Source: RBG-16-34-14 sp963727535 (lineage in GTDB: Bacteria > Bacteroidota > Ignavibacteria > Ignavibacteriales > Ignavibacteriaceae). From it: DNA of 64,000 bases. The stretch is taken from assembly GCA_963727535.1 (NCBI GenBank), contig CAVSGR010000008.1, positions 124,001-188,000 of the forward strand, written 5' to 3'. The notes under the pieces were generated by a model. That model saw nothing but the letters and a program-made list of their open reading frames with translations. It was not told the DNA's origin and did not search any database. Shown piece by piece: positions 53,844 through 62,949 of this stretch. A program made the position numbers and the translations under genes. Position 1 is the stretch's first letter. Each line of letters starts with the position of its first letter.

Positions 53844-55106
53844 TTATAGCGCAAGCTTAACAATATAAACATCGTCTGTTTTCTGATTGGGATTTTTACT
53901 GAATAAGTCGGCAAATGTAAAACCAGTGAAGTAAATGTATTTATTTTTATAAACTGCAAAATGCCTCCCTCCGGTTCCGGCTTTTATTCCTCTTGCAGCA
54001 AATACTTCATTCCACTTCAGGTTCCCGTTTGTATCATATAACCTTAGGTATGCATCAGGATTATTGCTACCGCTTATTAGTAATTCGGTATCTGATTTAA
54101 TTAATTTCATACTCCATGCTTCATCCCAGGAGACTGTTCCGTATTGTTTTTTCCATATTATTTTCCAATCCTTATCCAGCTTCATTAAAAAGACATCTTG
54201 CTTCCCTTTATTTGTAGTTACGATATTGCCGAATGAAGTTCCTGCTAAATATATATTTTCCTTTTTGTCAATTAAAAGACGGCTAACATCATCATATTGA
54301 TTCGTACCAAATTGCCATATTTTTAATAGTTTGCCCTGTTTGGAATATTTCGCAATAAAAGCATCCGTTAAGCCGAGGTTTTTCCTTCCGGGATTTCCCA
54401 TAGTGTGACCGCAGATAAAAATATTACCGTTTTTATCAATTTTAAAATCTCTGCAATAATCCCTTTTATTCGTACCAAACTGAAATGTATATATCTTATT
54501 AAAATTGCTGTCAAGTTTCATAATAAAATAATCCCAATCGCCGTAGCAGTTGCTGCCTAATTTGCCTTTTGTGTTGCCGGCAATATAAATATTCAGATTA
54601 TCATCAATATAAATTTCAGTTAAATAATCGACACTGTCTGTTCCTAAAATTACATTTTTCAGCAAATTACCGTTTTTGTCATATTTATAAATGAACATAT
54701 CCTGTTCGCCGAATTTTTCCCCGTTTATTTTACCAAACGTATTTCCGGCTGCATACAAATTATCTTCCTTGTCTTTCGCAAAATTCCACACCCTGTCTTT
54801 ATCTTCAGTTCCAAATTGTCTTTTCCATATTTCATTACCGACACTGTCATATTTAATTATGAACCCATCGCTTTGTCCTATGTTTGATCCACCTAAATTG
54901 CCTGAGGTTGTACCTGCCAAAACAAAATTACCTGGTAACAATGTTACAATACCTTGTCCTGAATCGTCTTTATCTGTTCCTAATTGTTTTCCCCATATAA
55001 ACGAAGGCTGTGCAAAAGAAGAGGTACAGATTCCGAATATTATTAGAGTGAAAATAATGCTGAAAATTTTTTCCAGTAACGGATTGTTTTTTTTAACTGT
55101 CTCCAT
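53844..55106 (-). CDS. secreted SBBP-type beta-propeller protein
   Basis: The 420 residues have a signal peptide ending TSSFAQP. About seven repeats of roughly 52 residues follow, with the pattern W-x-x-Q-(F/L)-G-T...D...D-x-x-G-N-I-Y-x-A-G-x-T-x-G, for example WQFGTNQYDDVSRLLIDKKE and NIYLAGTSFGNI. This is the SBBP (beta-propeller) repeat. No T9SS sorting domain is present, so the protein may stay in the periplasm or use another route. Function unknown. It precedes no clear partner; the transglutaminase-FGE gene lies 87 bases upstream on the same strand. Confidence 0.8.
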   Translation of the reverse strand: METVKKNNPLLEKIFSIIFTLIIFGICTSSFAQPSFIWGKQLGTDKDDSGQGIVTLLPGNFVLAGTTSGNLGGSNIGQSDGFIIKYDSVGNEIWKRQFGTEDKDRVWNFAKDKEDNLYAAGNTFGKINGEKFGEQDMFIYKYDKNGNLLKNVILGTDSVDYLTEIYIDDNLNIYIAGNTKGKLGSNCYGDWDYFIMKLDSNFNKIYTFQFGTNKRDYCRDFKIDKNGNIFICGHTMGNPGRKNLGLTDAFIAKYSKQGKLLKIWQFGTNQYDDVSRLLIDKKENIYLAGTSFGNIVTTNKGKQDVFLMKLDKDWKIIWKKQYGTVSWDEAWSMKLIKSDTELLISGSNNPDAYLRLYDTNGNLKWNEVFAARGIKAGTGGRHFAVYKNKYIYFTGFTFADLFSKNPNQKTDDVYIVKLAL

Positions 55107-55193
55107 TTTAATCTACCTTTATCTATGATTATTTTATTTACAAATTATTGGATGTACCCATTAATATGTACTATTTATTGTCGGGGACTTATA

Positions 55194-56924
55194 TTATTTA
55201 TCTTTAACTATTCTAAAACCTATACCTGTTCCTCTGCTATAGGGCGTATCACCGCCTGCGCGATAAGCTAACCTGCACCTCCAAGCCGGATCATACCAGC
55301 CGCCTCCGCGGTCAACTTTTTTCCTGCCGGTTTCCGGTCCCTTTGGATTGATTGTATCATTTACGTCGTACTTACCATACCAATCATTAGTCCATTCCCA
55401 AATAGTACCGCACATATCGTATAATCCAAAGGCATTTGGGGGAAAACTGCCGACCGGCAATGGTTTGCCAATGTTTTTACTTGTATCGCAATTGGTATAG
55501 GGTTTTTGTCCGTTAAAATTCGCCTGTTCGAAAGTTAAGCAATCACCTGTATAAAAAGGTGTGGTTGTATTTGCACGAGCTGCATATTCCCATTCAGCTT
55601 CCGTTGGCAGCCTGCAGCCCATCCACTCTGCAAATGCTTTAGCATCGTACCAGCTTACTTCTGTTACCGGCATATTACCGCGTTTAAAACCCCAGGGTTT
55701 GGTTCTTCCTGTGGCTTCACAAAACATATCATATTGCACAAAGGTTATTGGATATTTACTCATTTTAAAAGCGCTCAATGTAACTTTGTGCTGTATTTCA
55801 TCATCCTTTCTTCCCGGCTCGGTAATCGGGCTTCCCATTATAAATGTACCTCCCGGTATATTTACAAATTCAATATCCGGTTTATTTGTTGTAGTATTTT
55901 TAGCCTTCGGGCTGGCTTCTGATTTTTTTGTATTGGATTTATTTTCTCCGTATTTTTTATTTCTGATGTTATTTTCAGTACCTGGTTTATTGGAGTAAAA
56001 TGACTTTGTAATTTGAATTTCCGGGGTGTTATTATAGATTTCCTGCAATTTAGAGAGGTTGTCAGGATCAGGTGATTTCATTAATTTACTTATATTATTC
56101 AGCGTCTCGATCTGCTCTGGAGCTAACTGACTATTGTTTTTAATATAATCCAATATTGGCGGATACTGATAAGATGGAAACTCTGTGCCCAATATCGATG
56201 CCAGATCATCACAAACTAACAGGGATATTGTACCTAAGCCGGTATATTTGCCCGGAATTCCATATAAATTTGGATCGATTTCCTTTTTTTGCATTCTCAG
56301 CCATACATCATAACTAAAATCGAATTGGTCTCTACTAAAATCAACCATATCTGTGCTTGGATCTACAAGCATCCAACGCTTTTCTTTTTTATTCCATACT
56401 TCACAGATTACGTGACCTGTATGAAAACCAGGGATTAAGTAATGTGCAAACCCATATCGAACCCTGACTGGAATACCACGATGCTTTAATATTGATGCCA
56501 GTAAGATTGCATTATCTCGGCAAATTAGTCCTAATCGATCTTTAAACTTCCGGTTTTTGACCAGACCTGATGAGTCATACGACAGAAGCCCTTCCAAGGC
56601 TAATTTAACGCTCGGGTACTTCATTGTTTCATTTGCTCTTTCTTTTGGAAGTTGACCTTCACCCGTTCCGGAAGCATAAGGATTAATAAATTGTGATCTA
56701 ATTATCTTGCAAAGCTCTATTAGAGAATCAGGAAGATTTTTATACAAATATGCATATTCTCCCGGATCAGTAAACTTACTATATTGACGATAAAAATCTA
56801 ATACCGTTTTCTCGTTTTGGAATCTGTTTTTTAGAATTTGCTCATTAGATTTTTGCGAGCTTTTTTGAGCGAAACTAATTCCCGTCAGAAAGGAAATCAT
56901 TAAAATTAATATTGTTGTTTTCAT
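55194..56924 (-). CDS. secreted transglutaminase-like and formylglycine-generating-enzyme-like fusion protein
   Basis: The 576 residues begin with a signal peptide (MKTTILILMISFLTGISFAQ). Residues about 60-215 are a transglutaminase-like domain with Cys135 (GLICRDNAILLASIL), His171 (GFHTGHVICEVW) and a following Asp (MLVDPSTDMVDF). A Lys/Asn-rich linker (about 315-345) leads to an FGE-sulfatase (SUMF1) domain: IPGGTFIMGSPITEPGRKDD, MPVTEVSWYDAKAFAEWMG, CRLPTEAEWEYAARA, GLYDMCGTIWEWTNDWYG and GGGWYDPAWRCRLAYR. I do not know this fusion as a named family. The FGE domain may serve binding and not formylglycine formation. A palindrome shared with the next regulator operon lies just upstream. Confidence 0.85.
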   Translation of the reverse strand: MKTTILILMISFLTGISFAQKSSQKSNEQILKNRFQNEKTVLDFYRQYSKFTDPGEYAYLYKNLPDSLIELCKIIRSQFINPYASGTGEGQLPKERANETMKYPSVKLALEGLLSYDSSGLVKNRKFKDRLGLICRDNAILLASILKHRGIPVRVRYGFAHYLIPGFHTGHVICEVWNKKEKRWMLVDPSTDMVDFSRDQFDFSYDVWLRMQKKEIDPNLYGIPGKYTGLGTISLLVCDDLASILGTEFPSYQYPPILDYIKNNSQLAPEQIETLNNISKLMKSPDPDNLSKLQEIYNNTPEIQITKSFYSNKPGTENNIRNKKYGENKSNTKKSEASPKAKNTTTNKPDIEFVNIPGGTFIMGSPITEPGRKDDEIQHKVTLSAFKMSKYPITFVQYDMFCEATGRTKPWGFKRGNMPVTEVSWYDAKAFAEWMGCRLPTEAEWEYAARANTTTPFYTGDCLTFEQANFNGQKPYTNCDTSKNIGKPLPVGSFPPNAFGLYDMCGTIWEWTNDWYGKYDVNDTINPKGPETGRKKVDRGGGWYDPAWRCRLAYRAGGDTPYSRGTGIGFRIVKDK

Positions 56925-56942
56925 ATTTTATTCCGTTAAGTA

Positions 56943-56958
56943 GTTAATAATATTAACC
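56943..56958. promoter_or_regulatory. candidate operator upstream of the transglutaminase-FGE gene
   Basis: GTTAATAATATTAACC contains the 7-1-7 inverted repeat GTTAATA-A-TATTAAC. It ends 18 bases before the start codon at 56924. It matches the site at 57891-57906 at 14 of 16 bases. Confidence 0.45.
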
Positions 56959-56975
56959 GAATTGACAAAAAAATG

Positions 56976-57263
56976 TTATTTAGGGTTTATATATTTTTTA
57001 AGATTATCAACATAATCCTCAAATGCTTTTATTCCTTTATTTGTTATTGATACAGTAGTATTCGGATAATTATTTTTAAAAGTTTTTTTAATTTTAACGT
57101 AACCTGCTTCTTGTAATTTTTTTATCTGAATACTTATATTGCCGGCAGCAGCTTTAGTAGTTTCCTGTATAAAAGTAAAATTGGCTTCATCTACAGTCAT
57201 TAAAATAGAGACTATCGACAAACGCAACTGCGAGTGTAATATGGGATCCAGGTCATTAAACAT
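56976..57263 (-). CDS. winged-helix transcriptional regulator (HTH_34-like)
   Basis: The 95 residues form a MarR/ArsR-like winged helix: ILHSQLRLSIVSILMTVDEA, FIQETTKAAAGNISIQIKKL and QEAGYVKIKKTFKNNYPNTT, with a helical end. It fits the short 'winged helix DNA-binding' group with no ligand domain. The start lies inside the end of the upstream membrane-protein gene (eight-base overlap), so both are translated together. It probably regulates its own operon and the transglutaminase-FGE gene through the shared palindrome (inference). Confidence 0.85.
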   Translation of the reverse strand: MFNDLDPILHSQLRLSIVSILMTVDEANFTFIQETTKAAAGNISIQIKKLQEAGYVKIKKTFKNNYPNTTVSITNKGIKAFEDYVDNLKKYINPK

Positions 57264-57846
57264 TTTCTTTTCTTTTCGCTTTATTGAGTAATATCCCGGG
57301 GATTATCATTGCAATAACTCCACCTGCCGCCAAAAGTAATCCATGATATTGCGGGCTAATATAAAAAGCGGCGAATCCCATTAAATTCAATATGATACCG
57401 CCATTTGTAATAGGTTTAAATTTAATAGATACTCCAATCATAATTATAAACAAAGCAAAGAGAATTAAGAATATTGGGCCGAGAGCAACACCAAATCGAT
57501 GCCCAAAAAGGAGACCTAATATCATAAAATTCGCAGCAAATACCCAAGATATTGGATTTAATATTCGTCCAATAATCGTCTTGGGTAGATTTTTCCTTTT
57601 TATTTTTTTCCAGGTATATATAAATGTGTAGATTCCCCCAAATAGAAATAAAATATTAGTCCACGCTATGTCAAATAACTTGTACCATCCCAATTGTACA
57701 AAAATATACTGGCTTACAAATACAATAAAAGTTAAAATGCCCCACAAAATAATTATATGACCATTTTCTATAAATCTTTTTTTAGTCTCATTTATTGTCT
57801 TTGAAATTAACAAAAGACTTTCTTCAGGTGTTATGTTTTCGTCCAT
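57256..57846 (-). CDS. membrane protein partnered with the winged-helix regulator
   Basis: The 196 residues have six or so hydrophobic helices (for example IILWGILTFIVFVSQYIFVQ, ILFLFGGIYTFIYTWKKI, FLILFALFIIMIGVSIKF). An acidic start (MDENITPEESLLLISKTINE) precedes them. Proteins of this kind often stand before HTH_34-like regulators in Bacteroidota relatives. The role is unknown; it may sense a membrane signal for the regulator. The start codon has two palindromes in the 60 bases upstream. Confidence 0.75.
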   Translation of the reverse strand: MDENITPEESLLLISKTINETKKRFIENGHIIILWGILTFIVFVSQYIFVQLGWYKLFDIAWTNILFLFGGIYTFIYTWKKIKRKNLPKTIIGRILNPISWVFAANFMILGLLFGHRFGVALGPIFLILFALFIIMIGVSIKFKPITNGGIILNLMGFAAFYISPQYHGLLLAAGGVIAMIIPGILLNKAKRKENV

Positions 57847-57865
57847 TTTTTATCCTATAAATAAG

Positions 57866-57881
57866 TTTAAGTACACTTAAA
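57866..57881. promoter_or_regulatory. inverted repeat close to the start of the regulator operon
   Basis: TTTAAGTACACTTAAA is a 7-2-7 inverted repeat (TTTAAGT-AC-ACTTAAA). It lies 19 bases upstream of the ATG at 57846, where a repressor would block the start of transcription or of translation. Confidence 0.45.
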
Positions 57882-57889
57882 TATAAACT

Positions 57890-57906
57890 AATTAATATTA
57901 TTAACC
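57890..57906. promoter_or_regulatory. candidate operator shared with the transglutaminase-FGE gene
   Basis: AATTAATATTATTAACC carries ATTAATA-T-TATTAAC. It matches the site at 56943 at 14 of 16 bases and lies 43 bases upstream of the regulator operon's start codon. Confidence 0.45.
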
Positions 57907-58048
57907 AAATTATTTTTTGTTTATTTTACTGCTGTTTTCAGGTTGGCTAGTTGATTTTCAAATTAAAAATTGGAACCTTCAAATGGTAGGAACTAATGAT
58001 ATATTTTATTCATATATCAAACTTTCAATCTGTCAAAGCCGGATCTCG

Positions 58049-60457
58049 TCACTCATATCTGAGTGACTCGACAGGATTTGAGGTTGCTGCTTTTATTGCC
58101 TGATAAGCAACTGTAAGCAAAGCAATAAGGAAAGTTACTGTTGCTGCTACAATAAATACCAACGGACTTATATTTACTCTAAACGCAAAATCCTCAAGCC
58201 ATTTGTTCAGGACGAAATAAGCGAGTGGAGAAGCTATAACTACAGCTATCAAAACCAGCTTCAGAAAATCTTTTGTAAAAAGAAAAACTATTCCTGAAAC
58301 AGTAGCACCCAGAACTTTTCTTACTCCAATTTCTTTTGTCCTTTGCTCTGCATTAAATGAAGCAAGTGCAAACATTCCAAGACAAGCAATAAATATCGCA
58401 AGAATTGAAAAATACCCAACCAGGCTCCCAAGGTTATCCTGTTCTTTATACATTCCATCCAAATTTTTATCAAGAAAAGAAAACTCAAAAGGATATTGAG
58501 GAATTAATTCATTCCATTTATCTTCGATATATGAAATCGTATTTCTAACGTTACCGGGTTTAATTCTTACAGCTGCATATTTCAAAAAGAAAGGACGCAC
58601 AAATGCCGGAGAAATATCGAAGAAGAAGGGACCAATCGATTCTTTTAACGAGACAAAATTAAAATCTTTTACGACACCGACTATTCTTTCGCCGCCAAAA
58701 ATAGTTTTAAATCTTCTATTAATTACGCTTTGAGGATCTCCCCAATGTAATTCCTTAAGCATAGCTTCATTAACTATAATTGAAAGTGAATCTTCACGAG
58801 GATATTCCTTAGAGAAATCTCTTCCCGCAATTATCTTTAGATCAAAAGTTTTAACAAAATCTTCATCGACTAACAAACCCGGGAAATAAACCCATTTTCC
58901 TTCTTGCATTCCTTCATAATTAATTTCGTGAGTGTTATGATGTTCCCCGATAATTTCATTCATCATAGTTACCGAAGAAATGTTTTTATTCATCAGCAAA
59001 TCATCTTTAAATGCCTGGTAGCGGTTTGCCGCCGGTGGGCGGAAAGAAACAAGCACAACATTCTCTTTATTAAAACCGAGGTTAGCATTTTGCATAAACC
59101 CAAGCTGTTGATAAATTACAAGTGTCCCGATTATCAAAGCAAGAGAAATTGTAAACTGTAGAACTACAAGTCCTTTTCTAAGTAATCCCCCTTTTGACTG
59201 ATTTGCTTTTCCACCCTTCACTGCTCTAATAGGTTCTGATGCCGAAAGAAAAAACGCGGGATAAATACCGGACAAAAGTCCGACTAATAATCCAACAATT
59301 AATAACAAAAGTAAATTAGATGGCTCTGTAAAAATTTTAAACGAAAGTTGCTTCCCTGCTAGATTATTAAACAGTGGCATTAACAATTCGATTAGAAAAA
59401 CTGCAACAATTACAGCAAAAGAACTGAGCAGCAGAGATTCACCAAGAAATTGTTTAATTAGCATAAACCTATCTGCACCAAGGACTTTTCTCATGCCAAC
59501 TTCACGTGCGCGCTTAGCAGAACGTGCTGTTGCTAAATTCATAAAGTTAATACAGGCAATTAGAATAATTAAAATGCCTACTACCGAAAAAATATAGATA
59601 TTTGATTCACTACTATTAGGATACATTTCATAATCAAGGTTTGATTTGAGATGTATGTCCGTTAATGGTTGTAGATAGTGAGTTATCTGTGGTTTTAAAT
59701 GATCCGGATAATATTTTTGTACGAACTTGGGAAACTGCTTCTCCAGTTCTTTTGGGTCAACTCCTTTTTTTAATAAGAAATAAGTCCAGTTAGGGTTCCA
59801 TACCCAGTTCTGAAGAATTCCCCCACCGAGTAACTGATTAGTGGTTGAGAATGAAATCAGGCAATCAAAATCCATATGAGATTGTGTTGGTAAATCTCCA
59901 AAGATTCCTGTAATGAGAAGATGAGTATTTCCTTCATAAAGAAGATCTTTACCCATAGGATTTTGGTTTCCAAAATATTTATATGCTAGACTTTTTGTTA
60001 ATACTATTGAATTTGGATTCGCGAGTGCTGTTTTTTTATCTCCTTGTGAAAGGGGAAAATCAAATATCTTAAAGAAAGTAGAATCAGCAAAGAAAACTTT
60101 TTTCTCATTAAATTTTTGATCTTCATACTGCAAAGTTAATGTAGGCTGCTGAAAGTTGAACAACCTAACGCCTTCTTCAATGTACTGCGGGTAATCAGTT
60201 AACATCGCTTTCATAACAGGAAATGGATTGCTCGAAGAAAATTCTCCACCCTCCCCTTCAAGATCTATTTTCTCTGTTAACCTGTAGATCCTGTCAGATT
60301 TTGAATTGAACCTGTCGTAGCTTAATTCATCTTTAACATAAAGATAGATTAGCATAAAGCAGGCAATCCCGATTGCGAGTCCCGAAATATTAATTAAGGA
60401 ATAAGTTTTATTGTTAAGCAGATTCCTTAAAGCGATTTTGAAATAATTCTTAAGCAT
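58049..60457 (-). CDS. ABC transporter permease, MacB/FtsX type
   Basis: The 802-residue protein has the layout of MacB-like permeases that carry two FtsX domains. A helix at the start (SLINISGLAIGIACFMLIYL) is followed by a periplasmic domain (about 50-280). Next is the first FtsX unit (AVIVAVFLIELLMPLF, RSAKRAREVGMRKVLGADRF). A second periplasmic part and a second FtsX unit end the protein with EQRTKEIGVRKVLGATVSGI and AIKAATSNPVESLRYE. Such permeases export peptides, lipids or lipoproteins with a separate ATPase, which is not in this window. It is the first of three tandem copies. Confidence 0.92.
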   Translation of the reverse strand: MLKNYFKIALRNLLNNKTYSLINISGLAIGIACFMLIYLYVKDELSYDRFNSKSDRIYRLTEKIDLEGEGGEFSSSNPFPVMKAMLTDYPQYIEEGVRLFNFQQPTLTLQYEDQKFNEKKVFFADSTFFKIFDFPLSQGDKKTALANPNSIVLTKSLAYKYFGNQNPMGKDLLYEGNTHLLITGIFGDLPTQSHMDFDCLISFSTTNQLLGGGILQNWVWNPNWTYFLLKKGVDPKELEKQFPKFVQKYYPDHLKPQITHYLQPLTDIHLKSNLDYEMYPNSSESNIYIFSVVGILIILIACINFMNLATARSAKRAREVGMRKVLGADRFMLIKQFLGESLLLSSFAVIVAVFLIELLMPLFNNLAGKQLSFKIFTEPSNLLLLLIVGLLVGLLSGIYPAFFLSASEPIRAVKGGKANQSKGGLLRKGLVVLQFTISLALIIGTLVIYQQLGFMQNANLGFNKENVVLVSFRPPAANRYQAFKDDLLMNKNISSVTMMNEIIGEHHNTHEINYEGMQEGKWVYFPGLLVDEDFVKTFDLKIIAGRDFSKEYPREDSLSIIVNEAMLKELHWGDPQSVINRRFKTIFGGERIVGVVKDFNFVSLKESIGPFFFDISPAFVRPFFLKYAAVRIKPGNVRNTISYIEDKWNELIPQYPFEFSFLDKNLDGMYKEQDNLGSLVGYFSILAIFIACLGMFALASFNAEQRTKEIGVRKVLGATVSGIVFLFTKDFLKLVLIAVVIASPLAYFVLNKWLEDFAFRVNISPLVFIVAATVTFLIALLTVAYQAIKAATSNPVESLRYE

Positions 60458-60576
60458 AATAATTCCTTGTTAAGATGTCATTTGCCCGCAGTTATTTTGA
60501 TTAACTAAATATTTTGATAACTAACTTTAGCTCACTGCCAAAAGACAATCCTGAATTACCGATAGGGATTAAAGTT

Positions 60577-62928
60577 TTATTCATACCTTAGTGATTTAAC
60601 GGGGTTTGCAGTTGCTGCTTTAATTGCCTGAAAGCTAATAGTTACAAGAGCTATAGCAAGGGCAATACACCCTGCAAATATGAAAATCCACCAACTCAAG
60701 CTGATTCGATATGCAAAATCCTGTAACCACTTGTCCATAAAGTAATAAGCAACAGGCCAGGCGATCAGGTTTGCAAATAAAATCCATATAATAAATTCTT
60801 TTGAAAGAGAAAAAACTATCCCTCCGATAGAAGCACCCAGAACTTTCCTTATCCCGATTTCCTTCGTTCGCAATTCTGCTATGTATGAAATTAAACCCAA
60901 CAAACCAAGGCAGGAAATAATTATTGCAAGTAAAGCAAAGGAATTAAATATTTTTCCCAATGTTGTCTCGGACTCATAAATTTTTTCATAAGTTTTATCA
61001 ACGAATTCATAATCAAACACATATTTGGAATCGAATTTTTTACAAGTGCTTTCTATGAAATTCAGAGTTTCTCCCAAACCTGCGTTATTAATTTTCATCG
61101 ATAAATAACGCGGCGTTGGATCCGGGAAAATTGCCAGTGGTCCTATTTTGTTTTGCAGTTGGAGAAAATTAAAATCTTTTACAACACCAACTATGTTTAC
61201 ATGATAGTTTTCTCCGCGTGACAGTACTTTGCCTACAGCATTCTGAAAGCCCATAAGTTTTTCAAAGCTTTCATTAATTACTATCGAGAGCGAGTCATCG
61301 GCAGGATATTCTTTCGAATAGAACCTTCCTTCTTTAAGTTTAATGCTATATGTTTTTAATAAATCGTTGTCAGCCGACATAGCTGAAACAAGTTCATCCT
61401 GGTTGGGGTTCTTACCTTCCCACCTCCAACCACCGCCGTTACTGTAAACCTGTATAGGTAATAAATTGGAAACAGAGGCATTCTTAATGTCAGGATTTCT
61501 TAACAACTCGCTTTTTAGTTCTTCAGGTTTTTTCTGTAATTCACTACTGAGATTTAAATAAACAATATTATCCTTGTCAAGTCCGAGATTTTTATTAAGA
61601 ATAAAGTTCAATTGTTGATAAACGATAATAGTTCCTATAATAAGAATAACAGAAATGGCAAATTGAAATACAACAAGCGTTCTTCTTAAAGAAAATTTTG
61701 ATGTTTTTGATACAATTTTACTTTTTAAAACCGACACCGGTTTGAACGATGAAAGAAAAATTGAAGGGTAAATTCCTGAAATTATTCCTGTGAAAAGTGT
61801 AATAGACAATATCAAAGCAACAGTTGGTAAAGATATTTGTCCAAGAACTAATTCCTTACCGGAAATATTATTGAAATATGGAAGAAATATCTCTACTAAA
61901 AGTGCAGCAAAAGCAAGGGAAATAAATGTGAGAAAGATCGATTCGCCAAAGAATTGTTTTGCGATCTGTAACCGTGTTGCACCTACCACCTTTTTAATCC
62001 CTACTTCCGTAGTTCGTTTTGCGGATCTGGCTGTAGCTAAGTTCATAAAATTTATGCTGGCAATAATAAGAATGAATAAAGCAATGACGGAAAAAATAAT
62101 TACTGTCTCGATTCTGCCGCCGCTTCCCTTATAAGAATAAAGGTGATATTTACTAAACGGAAAAAGAAATAGTTTACCTGCAGTAGAAACATCGATTTCT
62201 TTTTTAAGGCGACCTTCTATCTTTTTACTTACTTTAGCAGCTTGCGCCGGATCATCCAGCAATACAAAAGTATTGAGCATGTTTGATCCCCAGTTTGTCA
62301 TATCAAAACCAAATTCTTTAAGCAAATTCATTGATACAATCATATCAAAGCTGATATCAGAGTTTTTAGGCGGATTTTTTACTACAGCACTAACCTGCAT
62401 ATCGAATTTGTCATTCATTCGGAAGACTTTTCCGATAGGATCTTCATTACCAAAATATTTTTCTGCCATCTCCTCCGTTATCACTATCGAGGAATTGTCT
62501 TTCAAAACATTTTTCTTATCACCTTCTATAAACTCAAAACTGAATATTTTGAAGAAGTCCGGGTCAGCAAAGTTTACTTGTTCGTTAAAAATCTTATGTT
62601 CGTACTCAATTTTGCCTTTGCCTAAATAGGGTTCATACCTTGTTGCATATTTGATTTCGGGAAATTCATCTTTCAATGCTTGTGCTAAAGGTAGCGGCGT
62701 AGCCATAACCGTAAAGTCCCCAATGGTCTGATAGTGCTGTGTTTGAGGAACAGCAAATATTTTATCAATATTTTTGTTGAAACGGTTGAAGCTTAATTCA
62801 TCAGTTACCCAAAGAAGAATTAAAATACAAGCAGCCATTCCAATTGCAAGCCCGGAAATATTGATGAACGAATAGAGCTTGTTTCTAAAGATGTTTCTTA
62901 CAGCTATTTTTATAAAATTTTTAAACAC
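60577..62928 (-). CDS. ABC transporter permease, MacB/FtsX type
   Basis: The 783-residue protein is a diverged copy of its neighbours, with the same helix-periplasmic-FtsX layout. Key segments are FINISGLAIGMAACILILLW, RSAKRTTEVGIKKVVGATRL, LRTKEIGIRKVLGASIGGIV and the ending AIKAATANPVKSLRYE. The sequence differs enough from the flanking copies to suggest an old duplication with separate partners or cargo. It starts 21 bases after the next copy's stop, so copies two and three are probably one transcript. Confidence 0.92.
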   Translation of the reverse strand: MFKNFIKIAVRNIFRNKLYSFINISGLAIGMAACILILLWVTDELSFNRFNKNIDKIFAVPQTQHYQTIGDFTVMATPLPLAQALKDEFPEIKYATRYEPYLGKGKIEYEHKIFNEQVNFADPDFFKIFSFEFIEGDKKNVLKDNSSIVITEEMAEKYFGNEDPIGKVFRMNDKFDMQVSAVVKNPPKNSDISFDMIVSMNLLKEFGFDMTNWGSNMLNTFVLLDDPAQAAKVSKKIEGRLKKEIDVSTAGKLFLFPFSKYHLYSYKGSGGRIETVIIFSVIALFILIIASINFMNLATARSAKRTTEVGIKKVVGATRLQIAKQFFGESIFLTFISLAFAALLVEIFLPYFNNISGKELVLGQISLPTVALILSITLFTGIISGIYPSIFLSSFKPVSVLKSKIVSKTSKFSLRRTLVVFQFAISVILIIGTIIVYQQLNFILNKNLGLDKDNIVYLNLSSELQKKPEELKSELLRNPDIKNASVSNLLPIQVYSNGGGWRWEGKNPNQDELVSAMSADNDLLKTYSIKLKEGRFYSKEYPADDSLSIVINESFEKLMGFQNAVGKVLSRGENYHVNIVGVVKDFNFLQLQNKIGPLAIFPDPTPRYLSMKINNAGLGETLNFIESTCKKFDSKYVFDYEFVDKTYEKIYESETTLGKIFNSFALLAIIISCLGLLGLISYIAELRTKEIGIRKVLGASIGGIVFSLSKEFIIWILFANLIAWPVAYYFMDKWLQDFAYRISLSWWIFIFAGCIALAIALVTISFQAIKAATANPVKSLRYE

Positions 62929-62949
62929 TGGTAAATCCCCTTTCCTTAT

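Noticed and set aside
55561..55998. 145-codon frame opposite the FGE domain
   Set aside because: The minus strand carries the conserved SUMF1 motifs; the plus frame has low-complexity hydrophobic content only.
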